Assembly (NCBI RefSeq): GCF_018128965.1
Contig: NZ_JAAEDH010000001.1
Location: 372,001-436,000, forward strand
Length of the DNA: 64,000 bases
Reading direction: 5' to 3'
DNA from: Plastoroseomonas arctica
Lineage (GTDB): Bacteria; Pseudomonadota; Alphaproteobacteria; Acetobacterales; Acetobacteraceae
The notes under the pieces are model-generated. The model did not search any database and was not told the DNA's origin. It was given only the letters and a program-made list of their open reading frames with translations. Of the stretch, positions 10,698 to 18,776 are shown in pieces; the first letter of the stretch is position 1, and each line of letters starts with the position of its first letter. The position numbers and the translations under genes were made by a program.

Positions 10698-11843
10698 ATG
10701 CGCATCATCGCCCTGCTCCTGGCCGCGGGCCGCGGCGCCCGCTTCGGCGGCGACACGGCGAAGCAATTTGCCCAGATCGGCGACCGCACCGTGCTGCGCC
10801 ACGCCGCCGAGGCCCTGCTCGCCGAAGGCCTAGTCACCGCCCTGCTCCCGGTCTGCCAGCCCAGCGAGCAGGCGCAGGTCGCCGCGCTTCTCGCAGGGCT
10901 GCCGACCCTGGCGCCCATGGCCGGCGGCGCGACGCGCCAGGCGAGTGTCCGTGCGGGACTCGAGGCCATGTCCGGCGACGCGCCGGACCTCGTGCTGATC
11001 CACGATGCCGCGCGCCCCATCATCCCCGGCGGCACCATCGCGCGGCTGATCGCCGAACTCGCCGATCATCCCGGCGCCATTCCGGCTCAGCCCGTCTCGG
11101 ACACGCTCAAGCGCGCGGAGGGCGGCGTCATCGCCGCGACGGTGCCGCGCGAGGGTCTGTTCCGGGCGCAGACGCCCCAGGCCTTCCGCTTCGCCCCCCT
11201 GCTCGCCGCACATCGCACCGCGGCAGCGGAGGTCACCGACGACGCGGCCCTGCTGGAGCTGATGGGGCTCGTCGTCGCCCTCGTCCCGGGATCCGAGCGC
11301 AACATCAAGATCACCCACCCCGAGGACCTGGCCCGCGTGACCTCCCTGATGACCCCCGCCCTGTTCCCCCGCATGGGCACCGGCTTCGACGTGCATCGCC
11401 TGGTCGCGGGGCGCCCGCTGGTCCTGTGCGGCGTGACCGTCCCGCACGCGCTCGGCCTTGACGGCCATTCCGATGCGGATGTCGGCCTGCACGCGCTGTG
11501 CGACGCGATCTACGGCGCGCTGGCCGAGGGCGATATCGGCCGGCACTTCCCGCCCTCCGAGGCGGAATGGAAGGATGCCGACAGTGCGCGCTTCCTCCGC
11601 CACGCGGCCGCGCGGATCGCCGCGCGCGGCGGCGTGCTCGCCAATGCCGATGTCACGCTAATCTGCGAACGCCCCAAGATCGCCCCGCACGCGGAGGCGA
11701 TGCGCACGCGCCTGGCCGAGCTGCTCGGCGCGCCGGTGTCGCGCATCTCGGTCAAGGCCACCACCACCGAGCGCCTGGGCTTCACAGGCCGTGGCGAAGG
11801 CATCGCCGCGCAGGCCGCCGCGGTGGTTCTGCTACCCGACTAA
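10698..11843 (+). CDS. ispDF: Bifunctional IspD/IspF of the MEP isoprenoid pathway
   Basis: A single 381-residue chain fuses two non-consecutive MEP-pathway enzymes. Residues 1 to about 225 are IspD (2-C-methyl-D-erythritol 4-phosphate cytidylyltransferase), with the nucleotide-binding [12 protein letters not shown] at 7-18 and the VLIHDAARP signature. Residues from about 226 are IspF (2-C-methyl-D-erythritol 2,4-cyclodiphosphate synthase), with the metal-binding GFDVHRL motif, LDGHSDADV and the C-terminal [16 protein letters not shown] motif. This fusion is typical of alphaproteobacteria. The start has GAGG a few bases upstream. The stop lies 4 bp from the convergent GGDEF-EAL gene, leaving no room for a separate terminator. 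Confidence 0.97.
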   Translation: MRIIALLLAAGRGARFGGDTAKQFAQIGDRTVLRHAAEALLAEGLVTALLPVCQPSEQAQVAALLAGLPTLAPMAGGATRQASVRAGLEAMSGDAPDLVLIHDAARPIIPGGTIARLIAELADHPGAIPAQPVSDTLKRAEGGVIAATVPREGLFRAQTPQAFRFAPLLAAHRTAAAEVTDDAALLELMGLVVALVPGSERNIKITHPEDLARVTSLMTPALFPRMGTGFDVHRLVAGRPLVLCGVTVPHALGLDGHSDADVGLHALCDAIYGALAEGDIGRHFPPSEAEWKDADSARFLRHAAARIAARGGVLANADVTLICERPKIAPHAEAMRTRLAELLGAPVSRISVKATTTERLGFTGRGEGIAAQAAAVVLLPD

Positions 11844-11847
11844 CGCC

Positions 11848-13509
11848 TCATGCACCCCCGAGCCGTACCATCATGCCCGGGACCGATGCGGCAGGCTCCG
11901 GTCGGCCGTAGTAGAACCCCTGGGCCGCGGTGCAGCCCATCGCTTTCAACCCGTCGCGCTGCTCCTCCGTCTCTACGCCTTCGGCGGTGATCTGCAGGCC
12001 CAGGGCGGAACCCAGCTCCGCGACCGCGCGTATGATGGCGAGGGATTCGAGGCCCGCGGGCAACTCGCGGACGAAGCTGCGATCGATCTTGAGCCGGTCG
12101 AAGGGCAGGTTGCGCAGCTGCGCCAGCGAGGAATAGCCCGTCCCGAAGTCGTCGACCGCGATGCGCACCCCCATCGCGCGGATCGCCTCGATCTGCGCCC
12201 TCACCGCCTCGGTCTGCGCGAGTGCGAGGGATTCCGTGATCTCGATCTCGAGCCGCGAGCCCGCCAGGCCCGAGGCCGCCAGCGCATCCCGCACGATCGA
12301 CGCCAGCCGGCCATTGGCGAATTGCGCGACCGCGACGTTCACCGCCACGGTCATCGACGCCGGCCAGCCCGCCGCCTCCACGCAGGCCGCGCGCAGCACC
12401 CATTCGCCAATGGCCGAGATCATTCCGCGCTCCTCGGCGACGGGGATGAAGGCCATCGGCGGGATCATGCCGCGCTCGGGGTGGTTCCAGCGGATCAGCG
12501 CCTCGAACCCGGTCACCCGCTCGGTCGAGAGGTCCATCAGCGGCTGGTAGTGCAGGATGAACTGCCGCCGCGCGAGCGCCTCGCGCAAGCCGGAGGCGAT
12601 GGCGTGCCGGGTTCTCGCGCGATGCTCCATCAGCGGCTCGAAGCGGCGCGGCGCGCCGCTCACGTCGAGCTTGGTCTCGGCGAGGGCCAGCCCGGCGCAG
12701 TGCAGCAGGGGTGCGGCTTCCGTGCCGTCCTCGGGGGCCAGCGCGATGCCGGCGCGCGCCACCATCACCACGGCCTGGCCGCCGATGAGGGTGGGCTCGG
12801 ACAGGCGCGCGACCAGGCGCCGCGCCACGCGTTCGGCCACGGCCGCGCTGTCGACGCCGGGCTGCAGCACCGCGAATTCATCGGCCCCGATCCGCGCGAC
12901 GAGGTCATGGGTGCGCAGCCCCTCGCGCAGCCGGCGCGCGGCCTCACGCAGCACCGCATCGCCGGCGCCGTGGCCGAGCCCGTCATTGAGCGATCGGAAG
13001 CTGCGGAAATCCAGCATGAGGATGGCGCAAGGACGCTGCCGCCGGTCGCGCAACTCGGCGTCGAGCTTGGCGAGGAAGCTCTGCCGGTCCGCGAGCCCGG
13101 TAAGCGGGTCCAGGTTCGACGCGGGCGAGGCGGTTTCCACCAGACGCGGGCGCAGCAGCAGCACGCCGCCGGGCAGCAGCGCCAGGTGGCAGGCGAGCGA
13201 TGGCGCCCCGCGCATCGCGATCTCGCCGCCATCCCCGTCCTCCAGCGCCGCCGCCATCGCGCGTTGCAGAAGCTTCGCCGAGGCCGGGGTGAAGCGCGGG
13301 CTCTCGGCCAGCACGCGCCCGATCTCGGCGCCAGGCGTCGGCGGCGTGGCGAGTCCGAGCAGCTGCATCGCGCCGGTATTGACCATCAGAAGGCGCAGCG
13401 ACCGGTCGCACAGGATCACCGGCTCGGGCAGCGCGCGCACCGCCTCCAGCGCCAGGTCGGAATGCGGAGACGACTCTGCGCCATCCACCTCGGTGAGGGT
13501 TTTCCTCAT
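11848..13509 (-). CDS. PAS-GGDEF-EAL protein, probable c-di-GMP phosphodiesterase
   Basis: A 553-residue soluble protein with a PAS-like sensor (about 15-120), a GGDEF domain (about 130-290) and an EAL domain (about 300-550). The GGDEF active-site motif is changed to GADEF (in VARIGADEFAVL), so cyclase activity is doubtful; such domains often bind GTP and regulate the EAL domain. The EAL domain keeps its catalytic features: GFEALIRW, EITES, DDFGTGYSSL, KIDRSFV and TAEGVETEEQ. Hydrolysis of cyclic di-GMP is therefore the likely output. The open frame extends 99 bp further, but the ATG at 13509 has GGAGGGG about 6 bases upstream, the best ribosome-binding site in this stretch. Upstream alternatives begin at 13608. 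Confidence 0.88.
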   Translation of the reverse strand: MRKTLTEVDGAESSPHSDLALEAVRALPEPVILCDRSLRLLMVNTGAMQLLGLATPPTPGAEIGRVLAESPRFTPASAKLLQRAMAAALEDGDGGEIAMRGAPSLACHLALLPGGVLLLRPRLVETASPASNLDPLTGLADRQSFLAKLDAELRDRRQRPCAILMLDFRSFRSLNDGLGHGAGDAVLREAARRLREGLRTHDLVARIGADEFAVLQPGVDSAAVAERVARRLVARLSEPTLIGGQAVVMVARAGIALAPEDGTEAAPLLHCAGLALAETKLDVSGAPRRFEPLMEHRARTRHAIASGLREALARRQFILHYQPLMDLSTERVTGFEALIRWNHPERGMIPPMAFIPVAEERGMISAIGEWVLRAACVEAAGWPASMTVAVNVAVAQFANGRLASIVRDALAASGLAGSRLEIEITESLALAQTEAVRAQIEAIRAMGVRIAVDDFGTGYSSLAQLRNLPFDRLKIDRSFVRELPAGLESLAIIRAVAELGSALGLQITAEGVETEEQRDGLKAMGCTAAQGFYYGRPEPAASVPGMMVRLGGA

Positions 13510-13652
13510 CCTCGGCCCCTCCATTTCGGAGGGCACCGGATCGGCGTGCCGCAGCGTCATGCTCGCCATTTCCGCCTCGAGTGGCGCGGCCGGGATCAAC
13601 CACGCCAAGCGAGCCTAGGCGGCAAAGCTGAACAAAGGATGGAGGCGGCGGC

Positions 13653-14822
13653 TCAGCCGCGCTCGAGGATCGAGACGTAGTTGGCCACCGCCGCCCCGCC
13701 CATGTTGAACACCCCGGCGAGATCTGCGCGCGGCAGTTGCATCGCGCCCGCATTGCCGGTGAGCTGCATCGCGGCCAGCACGTGCATGGACACCCCCGTG
13801 GCCCCGATCGGGTGGCCCTTCGCCTTGAGCCCGCCCGAGCGGTTCACCGGCAGCCGGCCATCGGCGGCCGTCCAGCCCTCGAGCGCGGCGCGGGCGCCCT
13901 GCCCTTCGGCGGTCAGGCCCATCGCCTCGTATTCGATGAGCTCGGCGATGGTGAAGCAGTCATGCGTCTCCACGAAGGAGAGGTCGGCGAGCGCGGTGCC
14001 GGCCTCGGCATGGGCACGCTGCCAGGCGGCGGCGGCACCTTCGAAGCGGATGATGTCGCGCCCGGCGATCGGCAGCAGGTCGTTCACCTGCACGGCGGCG
14101 CGGAACCGCACCGACTTCGCCATGGCCTGCGCGGTCTCTTCATCGGCGAGCACCAGGGCGGCGGCGCCGTCGGAGACCAGCGAGCAGTCGGTGCGCTTGA
14201 GCGGACCCGCGACATAGGGGTTCTTCGCACTCTCCTCGCGGCAGAAAGCGTAGCCGAGATCCTTGCGCATCTGCGCCCAGGGATTGTCCACGCCGTTGCG
14301 GTGGTTCTTGGCCGCGATGGCCGCGAGCGCGTCGGACTGGTCGCCATGACGCTGGAAATACGCCTCCGCAATGCGGCCAAAGACGCCGGCGAAGCCGCCG
14401 GTGATGCCCCCCTCGCTCGCCTGGTGGCTGGCGGTGAGCAGGATCTCGCCCACCCGCTGGCCACTCACCGCCGTCATCTTCTCGGCCCCCACAACGAGGG
14501 CGATGCGGCCGCGTCCGGCCCGGATGAAGTCGCGCGCGCCATGGATCGCGGCGGACCCCGTGGCGCAGGCATTCTCGAAGCGGGTGATCGGCTTGAACCG
14601 CATCTCGGGGACATGCTGCAGCACCAGCGAGGAGGGAAAGCCCTGCGGCGTGAAGCCCTCGCCATAGACGCCGACGAACCCGGCATCGACCTCCTCCGGC
14701 GCCACGCCGGCATCCTCGATGGCGGCGCGCGCGACGCGGCCGATAAGGGTTTCGAGATCCGGCGCGTCCTCCAGCTTGCCGAAGGCGCTGTGCGCCCAGC
14801 CGATGATGCAGGCGTCGGTCAT
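13653..14822 (-). CDS. Thiolase-family acetyl-CoA acetyltransferase (SCP2-thiolase-like)
   Basis: A 389-residue thiolase-fold enzyme of the SCP-x/acetyl-CoA acetyltransferase-like branch. The acylated Cys is C86 in RFENACATGSAA. The second half carries SFVETHDCFTIAE and GGLKAKGHPIGATG, and ends NMGGAAVANYVSILE. These replace the classical CxG C-terminal motif of degradative thiolases, as is usual for this branch. Members act on branched or sterol-like acyl-CoAs or have unknown substrates; the sequence does not say which. It is monocistronic or cotranscribed with its minus-strand neighbours. An upstream 67-bp gap separates it from the small unknown gene at 14890. Confidence 0.87.
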   Translation of the reverse strand: MTDACIIGWAHSAFGKLEDAPDLETLIGRVARAAIEDAGVAPEEVDAGFVGVYGEGFTPQGFPSSLVLQHVPEMRFKPITRFENACATGSAAIHGARDFIRAGRGRIALVVGAEKMTAVSGQRVGEILLTASHQASEGGITGGFAGVFGRIAEAYFQRHGDQSDALAAIAAKNHRNGVDNPWAQMRKDLGYAFCREESAKNPYVAGPLKRTDCSLVSDGAAALVLADEETAQAMAKSVRFRAAVQVNDLLPIAGRDIIRFEGAAAAWQRAHAEAGTALADLSFVETHDCFTIAELIEYEAMGLTAEGQGARAALEGWTAADGRLPVNRSGGLKAKGHPIGATGVSMHVLAAMQLTGNAGAMQLPRADLAGVFNMGGAAVANYVSILERG

Positions 14823-14889
14823 GGCCGAATTCCTTCCCTGAGAGCGGGCGCCAACCTAGCCATGCGGCGCCGCGCGGGGAAGCGGGGCG

Positions 14890-15309
14890 CTACAAGGCGC
14901 GCATCCTGTTGTTCCGGGCGTTGTGCTCAACCTCGACCAGGCCCAGCAGTTCGAGCACGGGCGGCACGTAGTTGGCGAAGCGACCCCGCAGGCCCTTCTT
15001 CAGGCCGTACCAGCCGCCCACGGGATTGCCGGGATCCCGGGCCCAGGCCTCGACCGTGCCCGGTGCGGCGGGCTTCTGCTCGTCCGCGCTGCCGAGCGGC
15101 ACCCAGTCGCCGGCGGCCTTGAGCATGGCGACCACATCCTCGATGCAGCGCAGGCGATAGTGCAGCTCGGTCTTGCCGACCTGCACGACCAGGGCCGGCA
15201 CCGGGGCGTCGGCGTCACGCCATGCCAGGAATTCCGACTGGCCGCTCGGCGTCGTCAGCACCCAGGGAACGGATCTGCTACTCTCGCCGGCGACCGCATC
15301 CATGACCAT
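14890..15309 (-). CDS. Conserved-looking small protein of unknown function
   Basis: 139 residues with no signal peptide, membrane segment or motif that I can assign. The middle part, VVQVGKTELHYRLRCIEDVVAML, looks like an alpha/beta fold. The C-terminal third, GGWYGLKKGLRGRFANYVPP followed by VLELLGLVEVEHNARNNRM, is dense in glycine, arginine and asparagine and could contact nucleic acid or a ligand, but that is a guess. The start is the ATG at 15309; a second in-frame ATG follows two codons later. Codon usage matches the neighbours, which supports a real gene. It is divergent from the FAD monooxygenase, sharing a 65-bp promoter region. Confidence 0.75.
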   Translation of the reverse strand: MVMDAVAGESSRSVPWVLTTPSGQSEFLAWRDADAPVPALVVQVGKTELHYRLRCIEDVVAMLKAAGDWVPLGSADEQKPAAPGTVEAWARDPGNPVGGWYGLKKGLRGRFANYVPPVLELLGLVEVEHNARNNRMRAL

Positions 15310-15374
15310 GCCCCCCGTATTTGATGATGATCTTCACCCCTTCGCGAGCGGCAAGGCCACGACTAAAAGCGCCC

Positions 15375-16625
15375 ATGGTCCGACGCCTTTCCCTTGCCGT
15401 GATCGGCGCCGGCATTGCCGGCCTGGCTGCGGGCATCGGCCTCGCCGCGGCCGGCCATCACGTCACCTTGTTCGAGCGCTTCCCCGAGGCTCGGCCGCTG
15501 GGCTCGGGCTTGATGTTGCAGCCGACCGGCCTCGCCGCGCTGGAGCGGATCGGACTGCGCGGGGCGATCACCGCACTGGGTGCGCGGATCGACCGGCTGC
15601 ATGGCAGCACCGACCGCGGCGCCACGGTGTTCGACCTCGCCTATGCCGATCTTGCGCCCGGCCTGCACGCCCTGGCCGTGCACCGCGCGGCGCTGCACGG
15701 GGTGCTGTGGGCGGGGTTCTGTGCCTCGGGCGCGACGGTCGAGGCGGGGCGCGCCATCACCGGCATCGATACCGCCTCGGATGGTGGCGCGCACCTGGTC
15801 GACGCCGCCGGACGCACCACGCCACGATTCGATCTGGTGCTGGACGCCTCGGGTGCCAATTCCACGCTGCGGCCGGAACCCGGCGGCCGGCCCTTCGCCT
15901 ATGGCGCCGTGTGGGCGAGCGTGCCCGATACCGGCCTCGCGCCGTGCAGCCTCACCCAGCGCTACATCGCGGCGCGCGCGATGCTGGGCTGGCTGCCGGT
16001 CGGCCAGGCCGTCACCGGAGGGCCGCCGCTCGCCGCTTTTTTCTGGAGCCTGAAGCCCTCCGGGCATGCCGACTGGTCGCGAGGCTTCGATGCCTGGCGT
16101 GACGAGGTCGCGACCCTGTGGCCGGAGATGGCGCCGGTCGTGGCCGCCCTGCCCGGCCCCGAGGCGCTCACCCTCGCCCGCTACACCCAATACACCGCGC
16201 GCACGCCGTTCCGCGGGCCCCTCGTACAGCTGGGCGATTCCGCACACGCGACCTCCCCGCAGCTCGGCCAGGGTGCCAATGCCGCGCTGCTCGACGCGAT
16301 GGCGCTGGCCGATGCGCTGGAGCGGTGTGACGAGATCCCGGCGGCCCTGGCGGATTACGCGGCTTCAAGGCGGGCTCATGTGCGCTTTTACCAGCGCGCC
16401 TCCTGGCTCATGACGCCCTTCTTCCAGAGCGACTCCGCGAGCCTCGCCTGGATGCGGGATCGCGTGTTCGACCGGCTGAAGCTGGTGCCCTATCTGCGGC
16501 GCGAGATGATCCGGACCCTGGCGGGGCTCAAGACCGGCGTGTTCCGCCACGCGGATGCGGAGCGTCTCGCCGGGAGCGGAAACTGGCGCGCCCTGAGGGA
16601 CTCGAACCCCCAACCAGCCGAGTAG
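15375..16625 (+). CDS. FAD-dependent monooxygenase (PHBH/UbiH-like)
   Basis: A 416-residue flavoprotein hydroxylase of the aromatic-ring or ubiquinone monooxygenase class. The Rossmann FAD motif is AVIGAGIAGLAAGIGLA at the N-terminus, a possible DG-type segment is FDLVLDASGAN, and the second FAD motif is GDSAHATSPQLGQGAN near residue 290. The substrate is not evident. The frame runs 54 bp further upstream, but the ATG at 15375 gives the usual short lead into the FAD motif. The last 14 codons lie antisense to the tRNA-Arg gene: the protein ends RALRDSNPQPAE and its stop codon falls inside the tRNA. No earlier stop exists, so this overlap is real in the DNA. Confidence 0.88.
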   Translation: MVRRLSLAVIGAGIAGLAAGIGLAAAGHHVTLFERFPEARPLGSGLMLQPTGLAALERIGLRGAITALGARIDRLHGSTDRGATVFDLAYADLAPGLHALAVHRAALHGVLWAGFCASGATVEAGRAITGIDTASDGGAHLVDAAGRTTPRFDLVLDASGANSTLRPEPGGRPFAYGAVWASVPDTGLAPCSLTQRYIAARAMLGWLPVGQAVTGGPPLAAFFWSLKPSGHADWSRGFDAWRDEVATLWPEMAPVVAALPGPEALTLARYTQYTARTPFRGPLVQLGDSAHATSPQLGQGANAALLDAMALADALERCDEIPAALADYAASRRAHVRFYQRASWLMTPFFQSDSASLAWMRDRVFDRLKLVPYLRREMIRTLAGLKTGVFRHADAERLAGSGNWRALRDSNPQPAE

Positions 16626-16660
16626 AAGTCGGCGGCTCTATCCAGTTGAGCTAAGGACGC
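16584..16660 (-). tRNA. tRNA-Arg (anticodon TCT)
   Basis: A 77-nt cloverleaf can be drawn on the minus strand. The acceptor stem GCGTCCT pairs with AGGGCGC (one G-T pair). The anticodon stem GCCGA/TCGGC encloses the loop CTTCTAC, giving anticodon TCT, and the T loop reads GTTCGAGTC. The discriminator G and the 3' CCA are encoded. It starts 4 bp after the stop of the NDUFS4-type gene and overlaps the 3' end of the FAD monooxygenase gene on the other strand. Confidence 0.96.
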
Positions 16661-16664
16661 AAAC

Positions 16665-16982
16665 TCAGTGGGACCAGTTCTCGGTGCGGCCGAACTTGAA
16701 GTTGTCGGCATAGGCCTTGGGCTTGATCGCGGGCGCGGGCGGCTTCTCGGCCTCAAGCTCATAGGCGATGCCGCGGGCCTCGGCATAGGCGATGGCGGTC
16801 GCCTGGGTCGGGAAGAACAGGCGAACCTGGGCCGCGGTGTCGCCCGAGCCGGCCCAGCCGGTCAGCGGATCGGCGCGCTGCGCCTCGCCTGGTTCCCACT
16901 CGAACATCCATTCCGTCTTCGACGCGCGGCCGGACTGCATGGCCGACTTCGCCACCGGATGAATTCGCGCACGTTGCGCCAT
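16665..16982 (-). CDS. NADH dehydrogenase (complex I) accessory subunit, NDUFS4 type
   Basis: A 105-residue protein of the ETC complex I NDUFS4/NDUFA family, found in alphaproteobacteria and mitochondria as a supernumerary subunit stabilising the NADH-oxidising arm. Diagnostic segments are ARIHPVAKSAMQSGRA near the N-terminus, WMFEWEP, DPLTGWAGSGDTAAQVRLFF in the middle, AIAYAEARGIAYEL, and the C-terminal YADNFKFGRTENWSH. The start at 16982 has AAGGAAGG upstream. Longer in-frame starts would translate the tRNA-Pro and are wrong. It lies between tRNA-Pro (22 bp upstream) and tRNA-Arg (4 bp downstream), all on the same strand, so its mRNA ends may be made by tRNA processing. No other nuo gene is in the window. 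Confidence 0.92.
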   Translation of the reverse strand: MAQRARIHPVAKSAMQSGRASKTEWMFEWEPGEAQRADPLTGWAGSGDTAAQVRLFFPTQATAIAYAEARGIAYELEAEKPPAPAIKPKAYADNFKFGRTENWSH

Positions 16983-17004
16983 CGAGCCTTCCTTTCCACA
17001 ACCA

Positions 17005-17078
17005 TCGGGGCGGCGGGACTCGAACCCACGACCTCCTGTACCCAAAACAGGCGCGCTACCAGGCTGCGCCACGCCCCG
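17005..17078 (-). tRNA. tRNA-Pro (anticodon TGG)
   Basis: A 74-nt minus-strand cloverleaf. The acceptor stem CGGGGCG pairs with CGCCCCG. The anticodon stem CCTGT/ACAGG holds the loop TTTGGGT, giving anticodon TGG, and the T arm contains GGTTCGAGTCC. The discriminator is A, and the CCA end is not encoded (TGG follows on the sense strand), unlike the neighbouring tRNA-Arg. The NDUFS4-type gene begins 22 bp downstream. Confidence 0.96.
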
Positions 17079-17094
17079 TCGGCAGCGCGCGCAA

Positions 17095-17122
17095 CTTATG
17101 GGCGCGAGAGCCGCACGTCCAG
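17095..17122 (-). promoter_or_regulatory. Candidate sigma-70 promoter for the tRNA-Pro unit
   Basis: On the minus strand, CTGGAC (-35-like, 17117-17122) and CATAAG (-10-like, 17095-17100) are separated by 16 bp. The -10 lies 16 bp before the mature tRNA 5' end, a normal leader length. Matches to consensus are partial (4 of 6 at -10), so this is a suggestion. Confidence 0.4.
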
Positions 17123-17126
17123 CGGA

Positions 17127-17603
17127 TCAGGGCTGGGTGCCGAACAGCCGGTGCAGCACGCGGTCGCCAACGCGCAAATTCAGCCGCTCCGCCGCCCCAC
17201 CGGCCAGTTCCAGCGTCGCCCGCACCGGCCCGCGGCTTTCTACGGTCGCGAGGCTCAGCGGCACCGTCCGCTCGGCGATGCGATGGATGCGCCCGTCGGC
17301 GGCGATGAACACCATGTCGAGCGGGATGAGGGTGTTGCGCATCCACATCGCGCTCTCGCGCGCCGCACCCCAGTCGAAGATCATCCCCTCGTCATCGGCG
17401 AGTGCGGTGCGGAACATCAGCCCGACCATCTGCTGGTCCGGCCCCAGCGCCATCTCGACATTGAAGTCGATCCGGCGACCGTCGCGCGTGGCGATGACGA
17501 GGCGCTCGGTCGGCAGCCGCGGCTGCGGCTCGGTGACGCCCGGCTGGGCGAGGGCGGCTATCGGGAACAGCCCCGCAAGGCTCATCAGGGATCGGCGTTT
17601 CAT
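17127..17603 (-). CDS. Secreted DUF192 protein
   Basis: A 158-residue DUF192-family protein with a cleavable signal peptide: MKRRSLMSLAGLFPIAALAQP, basic n-region then hydrophobic core, cleavage likely after ALA. The mature part has the family core GLMFRTALADDEGMIFDW, with MRNTLIPLDMVFIAADGRI and the closing LNLRVGDRV segment. The biochemical role of the family is unknown. The long upstream open frame is discarded because the ATG at 17603 precisely precedes the signal peptide and overlaps the stop of the deacetylase gene by 4 bp (ATGA), so the two are coupled. Confidence 0.88.
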   Translation of the reverse strand: MKRRSLMSLAGLFPIAALAQPGVTEPQPRLPTERLVIATRDGRRIDFNVEMALGPDQQMVGLMFRTALADDEGMIFDWGAARESAMWMRNTLIPLDMVFIAADGRIHRIAERTVPLSLATVESRGPVRATLELAGGAAERLNLRVGDRVLHRLFGTQP

Positions 17604-18724
17604 GGCGCCGAGTATGCCACGCTTTCGGGCAGGTCGCGCATGACGGCTTCGCAAACCCGCACCACCTCGGCCCGCACCGGGCGAGGGTCCTGCGGCGGAT
17701 CGACCAGCGTGGTGAACCAGTGCTCCGGCGGATCGCGCCCGGCGGCGCGTGACCAGGACAGAGCGCGCAGCACGGCCTCGGCGGCCGGCGGCAGCCGCTC
17801 GGGCGCGACGTGGCCGTTGAGCACGCCCCAGAGCCCGGCCCAGCAGCGCGCCACGGACCACGGATTGTACCCGCCCCCGCCGGTCACGATCAGCCTCGGT
17901 GCGAAGCCCATCACCGCGCGCAGCGTCGCGAAATAGGCGTTGTTGGAGAGCGCGAGCCGCGCGAGCGGGTCCTCCGCCAGCGCGTCGGCGCCCGCCTGCA
18001 CCAGGATCGCCTGCGGCCGGAAATGGCGGATCAGCGGCAGGATGGCGGCCTCGCGCACGAAGGCGGCCTCAGCGTCGCAATAGCCCTCCGGCACCGGGAT
18101 GTTGCGCGACAGCCGGGACGAGGCAGCACCGGTGAACGGCCAGCGCCCGGCTTCGTGCACCGAGAGCGTCATCACGCGCGGATCCTCGGCGAAGGCCATC
18201 TCCACGCCGTCGCCGTGATGCGCGTCGAGGTCGAGGTACAGCACGCGCTCCAGGCCCTGGTCGAGCCAGGCCATGACGCCGAGCACCACGTCATTAAGGT
18301 AGCAGAAGCCCGAGGCCCGAGCCGGTTGACCATGGTGCGTGCCGGAGCCCGGCACATGCACCACGCCGCCAGCACGCGTGAGCTGGGCGGCCAGCAGTTG
18401 CCCGCCAGCGCCGGTGCGCGGGCGGTCCCACATCTGCGGATAGACCGGGTTGCCGCGCGCCCCGATGTCGAAGCGCGCCTTGTCGTGGTCGCAGATGGCC
18501 TGCGTCGCCTGCGCCCGCTCCAGGGCCGCGACGTAGTCGGGCGCATGGAAGCGGGTGAGCTGGGCGGCCTCCGCGCGCGGGCTGTCGCGGTATTGCTCCG
18601 GCGTCACCCAGCCGAGCGCGCGGATTAGGTCGAGCGCCGTCGAGACGCGAGGGATCGAGAGCGGATGCTTTCCCCCGAAGGAGGAGCGCCGGTAGATCTC
18701 GGAACCGATCAGGATGGGTGGCAT
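17600..18724 (-). CDS. Histone-deacetylase-like / AcuC-type amidohydrolase
   Basis: A 374-residue arginase-deacetylase fold enzyme, probably removing acetyl groups from protein lysines, polyamines or small amides. Active-site signatures are present: the His pair in GSGTHHGQ, the zinc ligands and charge relay in YLDLDAHHGDGVE, the second zinc Asp region VQAGADAL, and the transition-state loop TGGGGYNP. The overall layout (GSEIYRRSSFGGKHPLS at the start) resembles AcuC proteins linked elsewhere to acetyl-CoA synthetase control. No acs or acuA gene is nearby. The start at 18724 was chosen because MPPILIGSEIY begins the fold; 81 bp of upstream frame are low-complexity. It is coupled to the DUF192 gene. 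Confidence 0.9.
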   Translation of the reverse strand: MPPILIGSEIYRRSSFGGKHPLSIPRVSTALDLIRALGWVTPEQYRDSPRAEAAQLTRFHAPDYVAALERAQATQAICDHDKARFDIGARGNPVYPQMWDRPRTGAGGQLLAAQLTRAGGVVHVPGSGTHHGQPARASGFCYLNDVVLGVMAWLDQGLERVLYLDLDAHHGDGVEMAFAEDPRVMTLSVHEAGRWPFTGAASSRLSRNIPVPEGYCDAEAAFVREAAILPLIRHFRPQAILVQAGADALAEDPLARLALSNNAYFATLRAVMGFAPRLIVTGGGGYNPWSVARCWAGLWGVLNGHVAPERLPPAAEAVLRALSWSRAAGRDPPEHWFTTLVDPPQDPRPVRAEVVRVCEAVMRDLPESVAYSAP

Positions 18725-18776
18725 GTCGCAGGGATGTTGGCGCCGCGCTCGCGCCTGGCAAGGCGGCGCACACGCA

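Noticed and set aside
16983-17072. N-terminal extension of the NDUFS4-type protein starting MAQPGSAPVLG
   Set aside because: These codons are the tRNA-Pro gene; a ribosome-binding site and start lie immediately after it.
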